Assembly: GCA_963693305.1 (NCBI GenBank)
Contig: OY855903.1
Location: 28,689,955 to 28,753,954, forward strand
Length of the DNA: 64,000 nucleotides
Direction of reading: 5' to 3'
DNA from: Meandrina meandrites
Taxonomy: Eukaryota; Cnidaria; Anthozoa; Scleractinia; Meandrinidae
Below the pieces are notes generated by a model. That model saw only the letters and a list, made by a program, of their open reading frames with translations. It had not been told where the DNA came from and searched no databases. Below, one piece after another: positions 1-11,191 of the stretch; position 1 is the stretch's first letter, and every line of letters starts with the position of its first letter. The position numbers and the translations under genes were made by a program.

Positions 1-110
1 TTCAAACTTTCCTTTGAGTAAAATTTAGTCCCTTTAAAGCTTTAGACTGTACATTGCTTGTTTTGTTCAACTGACGTTCACAAAAGATGTTTTCAAACTA
101 ACGGTAACCA

Positions 111-661
111 TAAAGATTAGCGAAAAAACTGAGGAACGACGTTTCGGTGTCATCCTGGCACCATTTTCAAGTTAAAAAATTATTTGAACGAAAAGTAACT
201 AATTTATACCAATGGTGGAGGTGCGAAATTGAATAAATTAAGATTAAAAATAGCTGTTCACTGTTCATGTTCATTCCAGTGAGGTGTCAAACACTGGTAA
301 TGAGTGCAGTGTCTGTTCAATGCCTAAACAAATACTTTTGCGCGAATGGAGTCTGACTGAGTGTTAAGGCTTGGTTTCTTCTTGCGAATCCACAACATTT
401 CGTGGATCAAGCAATCGAACTTTCCCTGACATTTCTTTAGGATCTTAAAGTTGTTAGTCAGGTCACCAACTGTATCAACTCGGTGTTCATTTTGAAGGTG
501 TTTTCCGATGGCGGTAAATCGGTGTTCCTCAATGCGCTTGTAAAGATGACGGCTAGTGTAACCGACGTATTCTGCATCACACAGATCACATATATAGTTA
601 TAAACAACGCACTGTTGATTGATCAAAGGTGGTTTTGGCTCTTGTACTTTGAGATCATCGC
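111..661 (+). repeat. Left arm of 551 bp inverted repeat (partner 1380-1930)
   Basis: Each base pairs with the base at 2041 minus its coordinate over the stretches checked, with no length difference between arms. The loop between the arms is 718 bp and holds the RT-coding part. Confidence 0.9.
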
Positions 662-1379
662 CAATTTTACGGCTTCTGAACACCGGCTGTAGTTTGTGAT
701 CAAGTTTATTACTCAAGTCCGAGAGATGTTTTTTCACTATGTCCGCTGATTTCTGGTCTTTAAAAGGCAGGACAATGCGGTAGATATTCTCTGTTGGAGG
801 CGTCGATCTTGTGTCTGGTGACATCACTGAATTAACGAAACGGGTGATGGTGGAGTTCACAAGAGTATCTGAGTACTTGAGGTTAGAAAAGATCAGTTTA
901 AGGCGTTCGCATTCTGTTGAGAATAGTTCCCATGTTGAGGACAAGCGGTAAGCACGGTTTAACATGGTTTTAACTAGAGATCTTTTATAGCGGTTGTCGA
1001 CATGACTTTGGTGGTGTAAGAGGAGACCAGTGTTTGTGGGTTTACGGTAAACGCTTGTTACCAGCTTGCAGCCCTTCTTGCATATTTCAATGCCGACAAA
1101 TGGTAGCCTACCGTTAGATGCGATCTCCATGGTGAAGGATATGGATGGATGACAGTTGTTCAAAGTGTTCAGAAAGGCTTCTGCGGTTGGTATGTCTTTC
1201 ATTGTGGCTAGTGTATCATCCACGTAGCGTCTGTAGAAGTCTGGCAACTTGTTCTCGTTTTGTAGCTTTTCCTCGAGAGAACAAAGAAAAGTGTTGGCCA
1301 TTAGGGGACCCAAGGGAGAGCCCATCGCTACTCCATCAATTTGTTGGTAGAGTTGACCGTTGAATTGAAATAGCTGGAA
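324..1379 (-). pseudogene. Penelope-like reverse transcriptase plus GIY-YIG endonuclease, 5'-truncated
   Basis: The open frame ends with a stop at 324-326 and stays open leftwards of the first Met to the truncation point near 1379. The N-terminal residues read QQIDGVAMGSPLGP, the conserved RT motif around the primer grip in Penelope-like elements, followed by the catalytic YRRYVDDT motif. After a basic linker the C-terminal third contains a GIY-YIG nuclease (YNYICDLCDAEYVGYTS, then H-LYKRIEEHR and a later E in HEMLWIR). Reverse transcription is primed at the nick made by the nuclease. The RT fingers and N-terminal domain are missing, so it cannot be autonomous, but the remaining 350 codons contain no stop, indicating a recent insertion. 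Confidence 0.9.
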
Positions 1380-1717
1380 GCGATGATCTCAAAGTACAAG
1401 AGCCAAAACCACCTTTGATCAATCAACAGTGCGTTGTTTATAACTATATATGTGATCTGTGTGATGCAGAATACGTCGGTTACACTAGCCGTCATCTTTA
1501 CAAGCGCATTGAGGAACACCGATTTACCGCCATCGGAAAACACCTTCAAAATGAACACCGAGTTGATACAGTTGGTGACCTGACTAACAACTTTAAGATC
1601 CTAAAGAAATGTCAGGGAAAGTTCGATTGCTTGATCCACGAAATGTTGTGGATTCGCAAGAAGAAACCAAGCCTTAACACTCAGTCAGACTCCATTCGCG
1701 CAAAAGTATTTGTTTAG
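1380..1717 (+). pseudogene. Penelope-like GIY-YIG endonuclease C-terminal fragment
   Basis: This is the second copy of the same element in opposite orientation. It starts inside the linker before the nuclease and runs to the same stop, giving about 112 codons with the complete GIY-YIG region (CVVYNYICDLCDAEYVGYTS). Pairing is exact by coordinate sum (position x pairs with 2041-x), so there are no indels against the minus-strand copy. It lacks all RT motifs and a plausible own promoter. It is best read as the truncated partner of the foldback insertion. Confidence 0.88.
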
Positions 1718-1972
1718 GCATTGAACAGACACTGCACTCATTACCAGTGTTTGACACCTCACTGGAATGAACATGAACAGTGAACAGCTATTTTTAATCT
1801 TAATTTATTCAATTTCGCACCTCCACCATTGGTATAAATTAGTTACTTTTCGTTCAAATAATTTTTTAACTTGAAAATGGTGCCAGGATGACACCGAAAC
1901 GTCGTTCCTCAGTTTTTTCGCTAATCTTTATTGTTAACTGTATTTCTAAATTTAATCTTATAACGGTAACCA

Positions 1973-3517
1973 CTCATCATTAATGGAGAAGAAAGCCTGT
2001 AAGATCGACAACCTACATGTATGCTGCCATTAGAAAATACAGACCACATCTAATCAAAATGGCCATAGATACACTGCAATCACACATGCAATTACAATAC
2101 ATTTCATCCACATACATGTAGCAATCAATGAAATGCATGAGATTAGTATTATATTGTATGGTAACTAGCACAGGGTTTTGCCTTCTTGTTTTTCACCACG
2201 CTTCCTTTGTTCATATTTTCCTGTAGAGAGCAAAATTATAAACACACCTATTAGAAAGGTAAGTGCAATTAATTTTGGAATGCAAAAAAATCAATCCAAT
2301 GCATTAGCCAAAGTAAAGGAAACCACACAAATCCTTAGTTGCATTTTTGAAAACCCACCAAAGGAATAGTTAGAACAAAAATCTGCAAAATCTCTGTGAT
2401 GTAACATGAATGTGATGTTATGATGTATCTCCTGGCTAGATTGTTTAAAACTGCCTCTTTGATTTTCTGGCATTATGACATGAATACAGAAATAACTTCT
2501 CTGGACATATGAAAGATTTAAGAAAATAATACAAAGTTTCAACCAGTAAGCAATTGCATTAAGACACTCATAAATGTCCTTTATCTCTTTGCTTTGTATG
2601 TTGTTTAATAAAGTTTACATGGCAAAATGAACTAAAAATATGCACAAATATTTGTCCGCCAACATTATCTGTTCACTTCTCGGAACAGATAATGTCCAAG
2701 GACAGATATCCGTTCATATATTTGAAGCCAAATGGAGGTTATTGTGTTAATTATCCTTCACATATTTCTACACAAGGCCACATTTTGGGGACATTTCTGA
2801 AAGCTCTTAAACGTTAAGGTAATTTTGTTGGTACACAAAATATTGTTAGTCTATTCAAAATGTTTATATGTACCGGTATATTCATTTTACAGTGCAACTA
2901 CTCGAACTGGGGCACCCTGAACAAAATTAACCAATCACAGTGTGTAATTGAAAACAAAGGATAGGGACATTTTTTTGCAACGGACCAATGACGTTCTAGG
3001 AAAGTTACAAGACACACAAGACTCATTATTTTTTCTTGTCAGTTCACTAATCAGAGATAATAAGTGCAATGTTCATTATTATATGTAAGTTCGAAACAAT
3101 GGTGGTGTTGTCTGTTGTAAAACAGTGCCTGAAAACAAGACTATAGGTGTGACTGTCTTTTTAATAGCTCCATATAATAGCCATTCACATACGTAGTAAG
3201 AAAGAACACATCACCTTGCAATTGAAGAAATTTGGTTACTTGTTTGGAATTTCAAGTGTCTGTGCATAGCTTTAAATCACTTGGGATGGTAACATATTTT
3301 GCTAAGAATATGAGGAATTCATTGAGGAATAGGGCAGGTGTTATTTTTTTTTTTAATTCTCAGACTAAGTATTATGAGAGAGCAACTGCTAGCATAAATT
3401 TCCATCCAGTCATTTCTTTGAGAAAGGTCCTCCATAATTTTATACACAAATGAATAGTAAACTGTAAGCAACCCTTCAGTTCCATCAGTAACAAATCCTT
3501 TGCATTTATATAATTAC
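1973..3517. other. Non-coding stretch with one small hairpin
   Basis: There is no supported gene here. A 12 bp perfect stem (2663-2674 with 2683-2694, 8 nt loop) is the only clear structure. Reading frames are short and lack codon character. Confidence 0.5.
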
Positions 3518-3676
3518 AGGGCTGTGCTCTAAGGGTGCCCTGGTGCCTCAGGCGGCTAATGTTTGCCTTTGGTGACCAGATAATCTTAATTCTTTCATAT
3601 AAGCTTTATGCTGGGCACCCTGGATCTCATAGTTTGGAACCTTTGGGCTCCTTGAAATTTTTCTTAGAACACAGCC
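3518..3676. mobile_element. hAT-like MITE
   Basis: The left end reads CAGGGCTGTGCTCTAAG and the right end CTTAGAACACAGCC, giving 14 bp near-perfect terminal inverted repeats. The CAGGG start is typical of hAT ends. Flanks (TATAATTA on the left, TAATTAGT on the right) are only loosely duplicated and the last bases of the right end appear lost. There is no coding capacity. Confidence 0.5.
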
Positions 3677-4250
3677 TAATTAGTTTACAAATTCATAAAT
3701 AAATACAAAAATATTGCTTGATCGGGATCAATATTTTTTTCACTTTATTTCTTGTTTGATTTTCCCCATCCCATTTCTACTGAAATGAATAACTATGAAT
3801 TAGAGACGCTACTAATCAAACTGTCCAAGTTCAGTAGTCAAACTCAATTGAACAATTGGGCTCACTTAGTTCGATTTTGTGCAAAAGGACACATGCAAGA
3901 TTACTGTAGCTTGCATGACAGGCAAATACACCCGCAATTGTGACTGGTACTCGCACGTACAACATACCCCATTTCCAGTTGATTATGCTATCTAGCTGTT
4001 GTTTTTCAATCAACATTCAGCCTCAAATTTAATGCAATTGAATTAATGGCACTTGATCATGCCCAATGAAACGTAATCAATATTTGATGGCTTTTGATTG
4101 CTCAATTTTTTTTGTGAGAGTTCAATTGTGTTTGATTACCAAACTCAGTAGAACCCACTTGCATGATTGCAGTCGATTTAAGTTTGATTGAGTTCAATAA
4201 ATTGCATCTTCGATTTGGTTCGATCAGTAACATTAGGATATGTAGATGTA
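3677..4250. other. Non-coding, rich in CAAT/TTGA words
   Basis: From about 3810 to 4210 the sequence is dense in TCAATTG, TTGATT and CAATTG words without a fixed period. It resembles a decayed low-complexity tract. No gene is seen. Confidence 0.4.
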
Positions 4251-4412
4251 CATGCATATGTTGTGGTTTGAAATTTTTCAAACCAGTTTAATTTTTGTGT
4301 TTCATTGTCTTGTGTTCATTATCATGATATGAAACAATGGGGAATACAAATCAAACTGGTTTGAAAAGTTTTAAACCAAAGATAAAATTAAACCACAACA
4401 AGCTTGCATGTA
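4251..4412. repeat. Foldback MITE with TGTTGTGGTTT ends
   Basis: The left part contains TGTTGTGGTTTGAAATTTT and the right part its complement (AAACCACAACA). Inside this an extra pair, TTTCAAACCAGTTT with AAACTGGTTTGAAA, nests in the same stem. A related foldback with the same outer word lies at 20325-20465, which supports a dispersed family. Confidence 0.6.
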
Positions 4413-5524
4413 ACATGAACTTCTGGAGATATAAACATCGAATTCAATCATGTAATAAAATTGCCAAAACAATTCACCCAGCAACATACGGTGGATCTGC
4501 ATGGCACTTGCATGGCATGGAAACGAAACAATTCTCGAGACTACATGTATATCCCTGGTTCACAAAACAATATTAAATTATACAATTATCTTACACGATC
4601 GAGTCACCAAGCTGGAGCATGATTGTACATCAAAATCAAATAACTGGCTTGAAGCAACCTACAAGATATGGTGAGCCTGATTCGCTCACTTCGTTGTGAC
4701 CTATGACAGTAGTTAGGCAGATTTCGGTCTATTTAAGTCCTTTTAGTCACGTTAGTTTAAATTCATCTACAGTACTTCCACAGGCGAGAAAAGCTAAGCT
4801 ATGAAGTGGCCAAGCTACGCTGCCAAGCTGCCATGTGCAGATCTATTAAGACAAAAAGATAAAGTGCTGAAATCAAAATCAAGCTTACCTTTTACGAAGT
4901 TATCAATCCATTTGGCCGGAAAATGCATCTTTTCGAAGGCGACTCGTCGGTTTAAAACTATTTCAACTGGGATTCCAACCATCTTACGATAGCACAACGA
5001 AACAGCAAACAAATGCAACGGACGACGGCGGACGATACAAATGGCGGACGAAATTCAAATCCGTCGAGTAGGCCCGGAACGAATCATGTGATCTGACGTG
5101 TTTTGTGATGTTTCGCGCCATTGTGTTCATACAAGTGGGAAATATCCAAGGATTCACCGATTGCAAGGAGAAGTGTCCTCTTGTGAAAAATCCTGGAATT
5201 CCAAGCAGAAGGTTCCTCTTGTGCCTAGAGGTATGATTTTAATGAACATTTTATTCACGCATTTCTAGCGCGGTCGGCCGGCAGAGCGCGTGACTAGTGT
5301 GTTTTGCTACGATCGCTGCGATCGCGGTCTTATAAGATTGTTATATTGTGGGGAAATGTATGAACACCAACGACATACGCGTTTCGGTGGTAAAGCGAAA
5401 CGAGGAGAAGTGTTGGATTACATTTATAAGACCTTCCTTTCCTTGATCTGACATCCCCAGGCCCAGAACATGGGTTGTTTACTACACATTCCTGCAGAGA
5501 AAGCTGCTATTATGCATTTTTTTA
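4413..5524. other. Non-coding
   Basis: No supported gene is present. A CpG-richer patch at about 5000-5340 includes an ATGGCGGAC start context followed by a 16-codon frame, and a donor-like site near 5228. That is too little to call an exon. Confidence 0.35.
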
Positions 5525-5541
5525 GGGGGGGGGGGGGGGGG
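5525..5541 (+). repeat. G17 homopolymer
   Basis: A run of 17 G is followed by further short G runs. It could form a quadruplex, and its length is likely polymorphic. Confidence 0.85.
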
Positions 5542-5729
5542 AGTAGGGGGTAGGGAGTACTCAACAATGAGAATAAGCTAACTATGAGGATAGGTTACAC
5601 TGTTCTCTGTGTAGTCTGATAAACATAACCTTTTACCATAACTGAAACTTGAAATACAGTCCTTTTCCTGGAACACAAGTTTAGGACCCAGTGCTCTGCA
5701 AAGTTAAATTCAAATGGTCCAGTCCTCTG

Positions 5730-6902
5730 TAGACTACGAGCAGCCCCTATTTTTTCGCAGTCCGTCGAGCGTGAAGCAAAAAAAAAGAGCGCGCGAAAAT
5801 TGGGGACGAGGCGAGCGGAAGCGAAGCGCGAAAAAATGAGGGACTACCCGCTTACCCACAGCTTTTGACCGTTCACGGCTGAGTGATTTTTGGCATCAAT
5901 TTCAAATCTAATTTCCTTTTTTCTGTCGTCGATTCCCCGGGAGATGTCTCAAGTTGCGACTTGTGACTTGAGACAGACGACAGAAATCACAGAAGACAAA
6001 AACATGCAATGTGGAAGATGTCTTTGATAGAAACACCGAAAAACTCGTTGAGAGGAAAACCTTTGAAGGAGCCATCTTGCAACGATTTTTGTCGCGTATA
6101 CCGTTGTAATTTTGAAAGTTTTTACGGTGTTTTCAGCCGCAGGGTTTCTACGAAGAACTTGCACGAAAATCCCAAACGAGCAGGAGTTGCGAAATGCCGA
6201 CTGGCGAATTAAGCATCCGAACTTGGTTTTAACTGTAGTGAAAGCAACTGGTGTTTCAAGCTGAGTATGTGCAAAGTGTGCAACAAAGATAAGAAACGCC
6301 CTGGAATTGATGTCTTTAATTCGATTACAGGGTTTTCAGATCGAGATCCTACTGCAAGTTCCCTTCAATTCTCGCCAACAGTATTTGAAAGGTTTTAGCG
6401 AATGTCTGTTTCGCCACATTCTGCTAATTCCAGTAAAGCGACGAGAACGGCTTCCCCTGGAAAGGAAACGATCGAGAAACCAAAGGCGCGACGCTCGATT
6501 GCATATTCTTCGGAGTTGAAGACAGCTTTGCCTGGCAAACCCGGTTGGTAGAATGGCAAGGACATCACGACCCGAGAGAAGAAATTCTAATGCCTCTTTC
6601 TGTTCCGGTTTTAAGGATTCTATTTTGGGAAACCGAAATAAACATTCCTGGAGTTCAACCGCCATTGCATAGTAGATTGATACGCGAGTGTTGACGTCCT
6701 GTTGTCGACGCTCCAAGCGTTAGCCAATCATATTTTTGCGTTGTGAGAGCAACGCATAATTCAAAACCTGTGGCTAAGCGGGTAGTCCCTCATTTTTTCG
6801 CGCTTCGCTTCCGCTCGCCTCGTCCCCAATTTTCGCGCGCTCTTTTTTTTTTTTGCTTCACGCTCGACGGACTGCGAAAAAATAGGGGCTGCTCGTAGTC
6901 TA
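5730..6902. mobile_element. Non-autonomous TIR element, Pack-MULE-like
   Basis: The terminal inverted repeats are about 139 bp (5730-5868) and 142 bp (6761-6902). They start TAGACTACGAGCAGCCCCTA and differ mainly in an A-run length. AGTCCTCTG occurs immediately outside both ends (5721-5729 and 6903-6911), and the match extends to 11 bp if TA is counted. Long TIRs with 9-11 bp duplications are the hallmark of Mutator-like elements. The interior has no transposase; it holds a piece of a helicase-like gene on the minus strand. Calling it a MULE is inference from TIR and duplication length only. Confidence 0.75.
6336..6716 (-). pseudogene. RecQ/DEAD-like helicase N-terminal fragment carried in a TIR element
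   Basis: Residues 27-61 of the open frame read like the start of a superfamily 2 helicase: a Q-motif-like KPEQKEALEFLLSGRD followed by the Walker A lead-in VLAILPTGF. The canonical GKS/T that should follow is replaced by ARQS, and downstream no helicase motif can be read, so the frame is shifted or scrambled just after the P-loop. RecQ-family helicases unwind DNA using ATP through this loop. The likely start is the internal Met before AVELQECLF. It lies wholly inside the TIR element, suggesting a captured 5' gene segment. Confidence 0.6.
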
Positions 6903-6913
6903 AGTCCTCTGTA

Positions 6914-7539
6914 CAGTGAGATTCAAATTAGTGGATTAAAAGTTTAAAGTTTAAAAGTTTCAGTTAAGTTGGGAGTCACTATATATATAGTCACACTATT
7001 TTTGAATGACCCCCCTTGAAGGCATATTTTTTGCATAGCCACCCACAAATCCTACCCGCATCCCCCACCGGCCTGGTAAAAATTAACAGAAAAAAGTCAA
7101 CTTTTAGTGCTTAAGTTGTGGTTACACTTGTTCCTATACCCACCACTAGGTATTAGGTATTAATCAAACAGAGGCATCAACTCCCCCCTCTTCCAACATA
7201 CTCTGGCAAGGCTGGAATTTCAAGTTTTACTTGAGATAATTCAATCATTTTTATAATTTTACAGTGCAATGAGCCTTACCGAGCCACCCAACAAACTTTT
7301 TTACAACTTAAGAAAACATGGAATTTGTTTGATGGTCCGCCTCTTAAAGCTGTTGTCGCGCAAAAGCTAAATTTACATTTCTCTCCTTTTTTCTCGGTTG
7401 ACCTCGGGTTTCACGGTTTCTATGTCTGTTTAATTTGGCACAAGTGAATAATCTAGAAGCATTGTAATGGAAGATGATTTAGCATCTGTTTAGAAGTATT
7501 GCTATGCTATTAACGTTTTCACTTCACTAGGAAACCAAA
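6914..7539. other. Non-coding
   Basis: AT-rich sequence with a few C-runs near 7010-7070 and 7180. No gene or clear repeat is seen. Confidence 0.4.
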
Positions 7540-8052
7540 ACCCATTAAAATCTTGTGAATATTTTAATGGGAAAATCACAAGATTTTCATGAGTTTTTAA
7601 CAGGTTTTTCATGAGCTAACTCAGGGATTTTTCATGGGGTAAAACCATGAAAAATGCCATGAAAATCCTCTTAAAAACATCCACTTCATGGCCCATGAAA
7701 TTTACTGCCTGGGGGAAAAAAGCATTAAAAATGCATGAAAAATCCATTAAACTTTAATGGGTCATGAAATGTAATTTAATGGTATTTTCATGGCTAGAAA
7801 AGCAAGCCATGAAACTCACCACCAGATTTTCATGGTGTGAAAATTCATGGTAATTTAATGGGATGGAAAATTCATGGCCCATGAAAACCCTGTTAACTGG
7901 ACGTTTTTAATGGCCCATTAAAATTTTCCCATTACTTTCATGGCCTTTTCACGACATTATTATGGCCCATGAAATCTGGTTCCCTGTTACTTTCATGGGG
8001 TAAATGGTTACTGCTGCACACCATGAAAGTTCCATTAAAAGTCCATTAAACA
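7540..8052. repeat. Field of TTTCATGG / CCATGAAA words
   Basis: About 500 bp packed with CATGAAA and its complement, and the sister words CATTAAA/TTTAATG, in both orientations at irregular spacing. Several are joined as short palindromes such as TTCATGGCCCATGAAA. There is no fixed period, so this is not a tandem satellite. A second field lies at 19240-19650. Confidence 0.7.
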
Positions 8053-8779
8053 ATATATGAAATAAAAGCTTAGGTACTCATCCAAATTGAAGTAATACAT
8101 CCTACAGCTCTCTAAAACTGTTTGTTTTCTAGCTAGAAGATATTGTTTCATGGTAAATAAAATCACTCTATCTGCACCAGCGAAATGTTTTCTCACTGAA
8201 ATGTTTATTGATTGTTTTAACAATCTATGATAATAACAGAAAATGTAACTGCTTTATAAGTTAAAGCTATTCTTGAAAGGAAGAAAACAATACAACACAG
8301 AATTGAATGGTTTCTAAAGAGAAGCTGATATTTCAAAAAATTTCTACCAGTTCAGATTAACACAAAATTCATAAAATCTGATAAAATTGATTTTGTGTTA
8401 ACAGGCTTTTACACTAAGCTTTTATATTAGGCATAAGCAGTTTGTTGACCAACTTCAAGTTACAACTGTACTGTGTACTATTCATTAGTTGTTCTGGTAG
8501 TACAAATGCTGTAATAAGACAAAAAGAAACACAGAATCAAATTGATTGTTTGAGGGGTCTGTAATACTTGTAAGTCTTGAAACATTTAATCATTTAAATC
8601 AATTCAATCTCACTAAAAAAGCATACCACCCACCAGTGATTGTGTATAATTTTCTAATATGCCTTCTAAACATTTAAGGAGCAGGGGCATTTTTATTGTC
8701 TTTCAACTAAATAAAAATGACTTGTAAGTAATCAGTGCCAAAAATGTTGTGTTTCAAGTTGATCTGCTCCAGGGTATAA
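8053..8779. other. Non-coding
   Basis: AT-rich, with no supported gene. The truncated LINE begins at its right edge. Confidence 0.4.
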
Positions 8780-9805
8780 CCATGTCAACAGTTGAGCAAT
8801 TTACATCCTCCTAGAAAACTCAACACCAAGAGATCTGGCCGATCCTCCGGTGGTATTTTAGTGGCTGTAAAAAGATCCCTCACGCAATATTTTTCCCTCA
8901 TAAAACAGACATCAGACTATATATGGGTAAAAATAGATAACAATATTCTTCAGTTAGACAAAGATATTCTATTATGTTCATGTTATATCACACCAAACCA
9001 TTCATCTTATTTTGACCCCGATACTCTTCCAAATTTAGAAAATGATATTAATCTTTTTAAAAGAGACGATTTTGTAGTTTTGGCAGGTGATTTTAATGCC
9101 CGCACGGGTGTAGAACATGATTTTATAAATTACGACAATTGTAATCTCGCACCACGGGGTATTTCTCCTCCAACAACAATAATAAGGCCAAGAAAAAGTT
9201 TTGATACCCACATCAATGACCTAGGAAAACAGCTTCTTGAAATGTGTAAATCTCTAGATTTACGAATCTTAAATGGAAGATGCAAGGGCGACTCGCTCGG
9301 ACAAATTACCTTCCATGGAAATCAAGGCTCTAGCACGGTTGATTATATCATTGCCAGTCATGACATTTTGCACCTTTTTGAAACTTTAGTAGTTCGCCAG
9401 CCATCACCATTTTCAGATCATTGCCAATTAATCACATGCATAAAAATTGACCCATCAGTATTGACAAGCGATGAGGACAGTCTTCAAGAAGAACTTATCA
9501 GCCTTCCAAGGCAGTTTAAATGGTCCACAGACTCTAAGGAGTCTTTCACTTATGCACTAAATTCTGATGAGATAAAACAACTTATTCATGATTTTCAACT
9601 TTCGAATTTCGAACATGTAGGGGATATCAACACCATCGTTAAGAAATTCACGAATATATTAGAAACTGCTGCAAAGCAATCGTTAAAACTTGTAAAACAA
9701 AACAAAAAATCAAAACGTCACTCCAAAATCTGGTTTGATCAGGAGTGTAGTCGTGCCAGAAAAAATGTAAATCACCTTTCCATAGAACGCATAAAAACCC
9801 TTTAG
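8780..9805 (+). pseudogene. LINE apurinic-like endonuclease domain (older LINE, block 1)
   Basis: The frame shows the core of an exonuclease-endonuclease-phosphatase fold: VLAGDFNARTG (metal and substrate site), STVDYIIAS, and the terminal SDHCQL catalytic His motif. The enzyme nicks target DNA for target-primed reverse transcription. The first part of the domain, including the QE motif, is missing at the truncated 5' end. A frameshift near 9795 ends the frame at a stop (9803-9805), and the linker continues in another frame. About 337 codons remain open. Confidence 0.85.
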
Positions 9806-10286
9806 ATGAACAAACCCGACTTGAATATCTCTCGACAAGAAGTCAGTATAAACAGCTATTACGAATTAAAAAGCTCCAACACCGAGATAATCAAATTGAT
9901 GAACTAGTTAAAACTAGACATCCACTTAATTTTTGGACCAATCTGAAATCTCTTTCGAATCAAATAAAAAGGACTGTTCCTATGCGCAAACTGTATAATC
10001 ATTTTCAACAATTACACTCTGAACCAAACGCAAATCTACTAGAGAAACAAGAAGTAATAATGAAAGAGTTAAAACACAAAAAAACAATACTATCGCAGCT
10101 AAATAGCCTGGATAAACCTTTCTCTGAAGAAGAAGTTAAGCAATCAATTAAAATGCTAAAAAGTAAGAAAGCAGCTGGTCTTGATCGAATAAGGAACGAA
10201 ATGTTGAAATGTGGAGCCCGTTATTTGACCACTTCTTTAACAAAATTATTCAATTTCATACTTACCAAAGGAACTTATCCAGATTC
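9795..10286 (+). pseudogene. LINE linker and RT start (older LINE, block 2)
   Basis: In the frame following the shift, the sequence continues through a basic linker into the start of the RT domain. It contains FSEEEVKQSIKMLKSKKAAG and LDRIRNEML, the usual fingers entry of LINE RTs. It is cut at AACTTATCCAGATTC (10272-10286), the target duplication of the inserted L1-like element, and resumes at 15586. Confidence 0.8.
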
Positions 10287-10374
10287 GGAGACTGGGTCGG
10301 ACATGGAGTCGTGAGGAGCAAAACCGAAAGCTCTTGACGGAAAGTTCCTAAGTCTCGGTATTTTTCTCATTTTT

Positions 10375-11191
10375 ATGGAATTGCAGTCCTGTGTAAAAAG
10401 AAAAGAAAGAAAGTCATCTTCGGAAGAAAGCTTTTCTCCCGAAAACAAACGCTTGAGAGACGGAGAAGAGGAACTGTGTCAACACGAGGCCCACGAGGCG
10501 TCCGCCATCGTTGAGTGCGTACAGTGTGAAGAAAGCGACAACAGCACTTTGCCAGGATTACAAGCAATGGGAAAGGAGCAAGTTGATACCAACAAGATGG
10601 ATAAAATACTCAGTAAACTTGACAAGTTAGAATTTATTGCGAGCTTGTGAGCTCAAGGCCAGTGTGATCAGCTTAAACAAGGACGTAGAAGATGGGAAAG
10701 CCAATCTAGAAAAATCAAACAAAAAGCATGACGAAGACTTGAATAAGCTACGCTTGCAACTTTTAAATTATGAAGTGTATCAGCGCCGAGAAAACTTGCG
10801 CTTCTACGGAATTCGGGAAGAAGTCACCGAAGAAGACACTAAAGAAACACTTTATAGCTTCATGGAAAACCAGCTCAAAATGAGCAATGCTCGGTCCATT
10901 GAATTTCAGAGGGTCCACAGAGTGGGAAAGAGAGGCTTTACCCAAGCCAAGCCAAGAGCTATAATTGCCCGTTTTCTACGATATACCGACCGCGAAGCAG
11001 TCTTCTCCCGCCGTTCTTGCTTGGAGGAAGAGTCTGGCCTGGGAATTGGGCCAGACCTACCCAAAGAAGTGATCGATAAACGCAAGATATTGATTCCTAA
11101 AATGTTGGAGGCGAGGAAGCAGGGAAAGCGTGCGGCTTTCAGCAGAGCGGAGCCATACAAGCTCTTCATTGACGGCGAACAATTCACATAA
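10375..11191 (+). pseudogene. L1-like ORF1 protein, one frameshift
   Basis: ORF1p is an RNA-binding chaperone that coats LINE RNA. The first frame starts at the Met at 10375 with a charged, Ser/Glu-rich N-terminus. It is followed by a heptad-like region (KMDKILSKLDKLEF) continuing after a frameshift near 10635-10645 in the next frame. The second part shows YQRRENLRFYGIRE, the entry to the RRM-like domain of transposase-22/L1 ORF1 proteins, then RVHRVGKR and a C-terminal domain ending in a stop at 11189-11191. The total of about 270 codons is usual for the family. The break is a single small indel. Confidence 0.8.

Larger units (their letters stand above)
111..1960. mobile_element. Penelope-like element, head-to-head foldback insertion
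   Basis: The insertion contains a minus-strand 5'-truncated copy (111 to about 1379) and a plus-strand, more strongly truncated copy (1380 to 1960) joined at their truncated ends. The sequence TAACGGTAACCA lies at 99-110 and again at 1961-1972, an exact 12 bp target site duplication bracketing the whole structure, so both copies arrived in one event. Penelope-like elements are known for 5' truncation, variable duplications and inverted partner copies. The right copy carries about 30 extra bp of 3' tail (1931-1960) that the left lacks. I am confident of the class; the clade is not resolved. Confidence 0.9.

Noticed and set aside
5052..5228. First exon starting ATGGCGGAC with a donor near 5228
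   Set aside because: The frame closes after 16 codons and no phase-compatible exon was found. The context is only suggestive.
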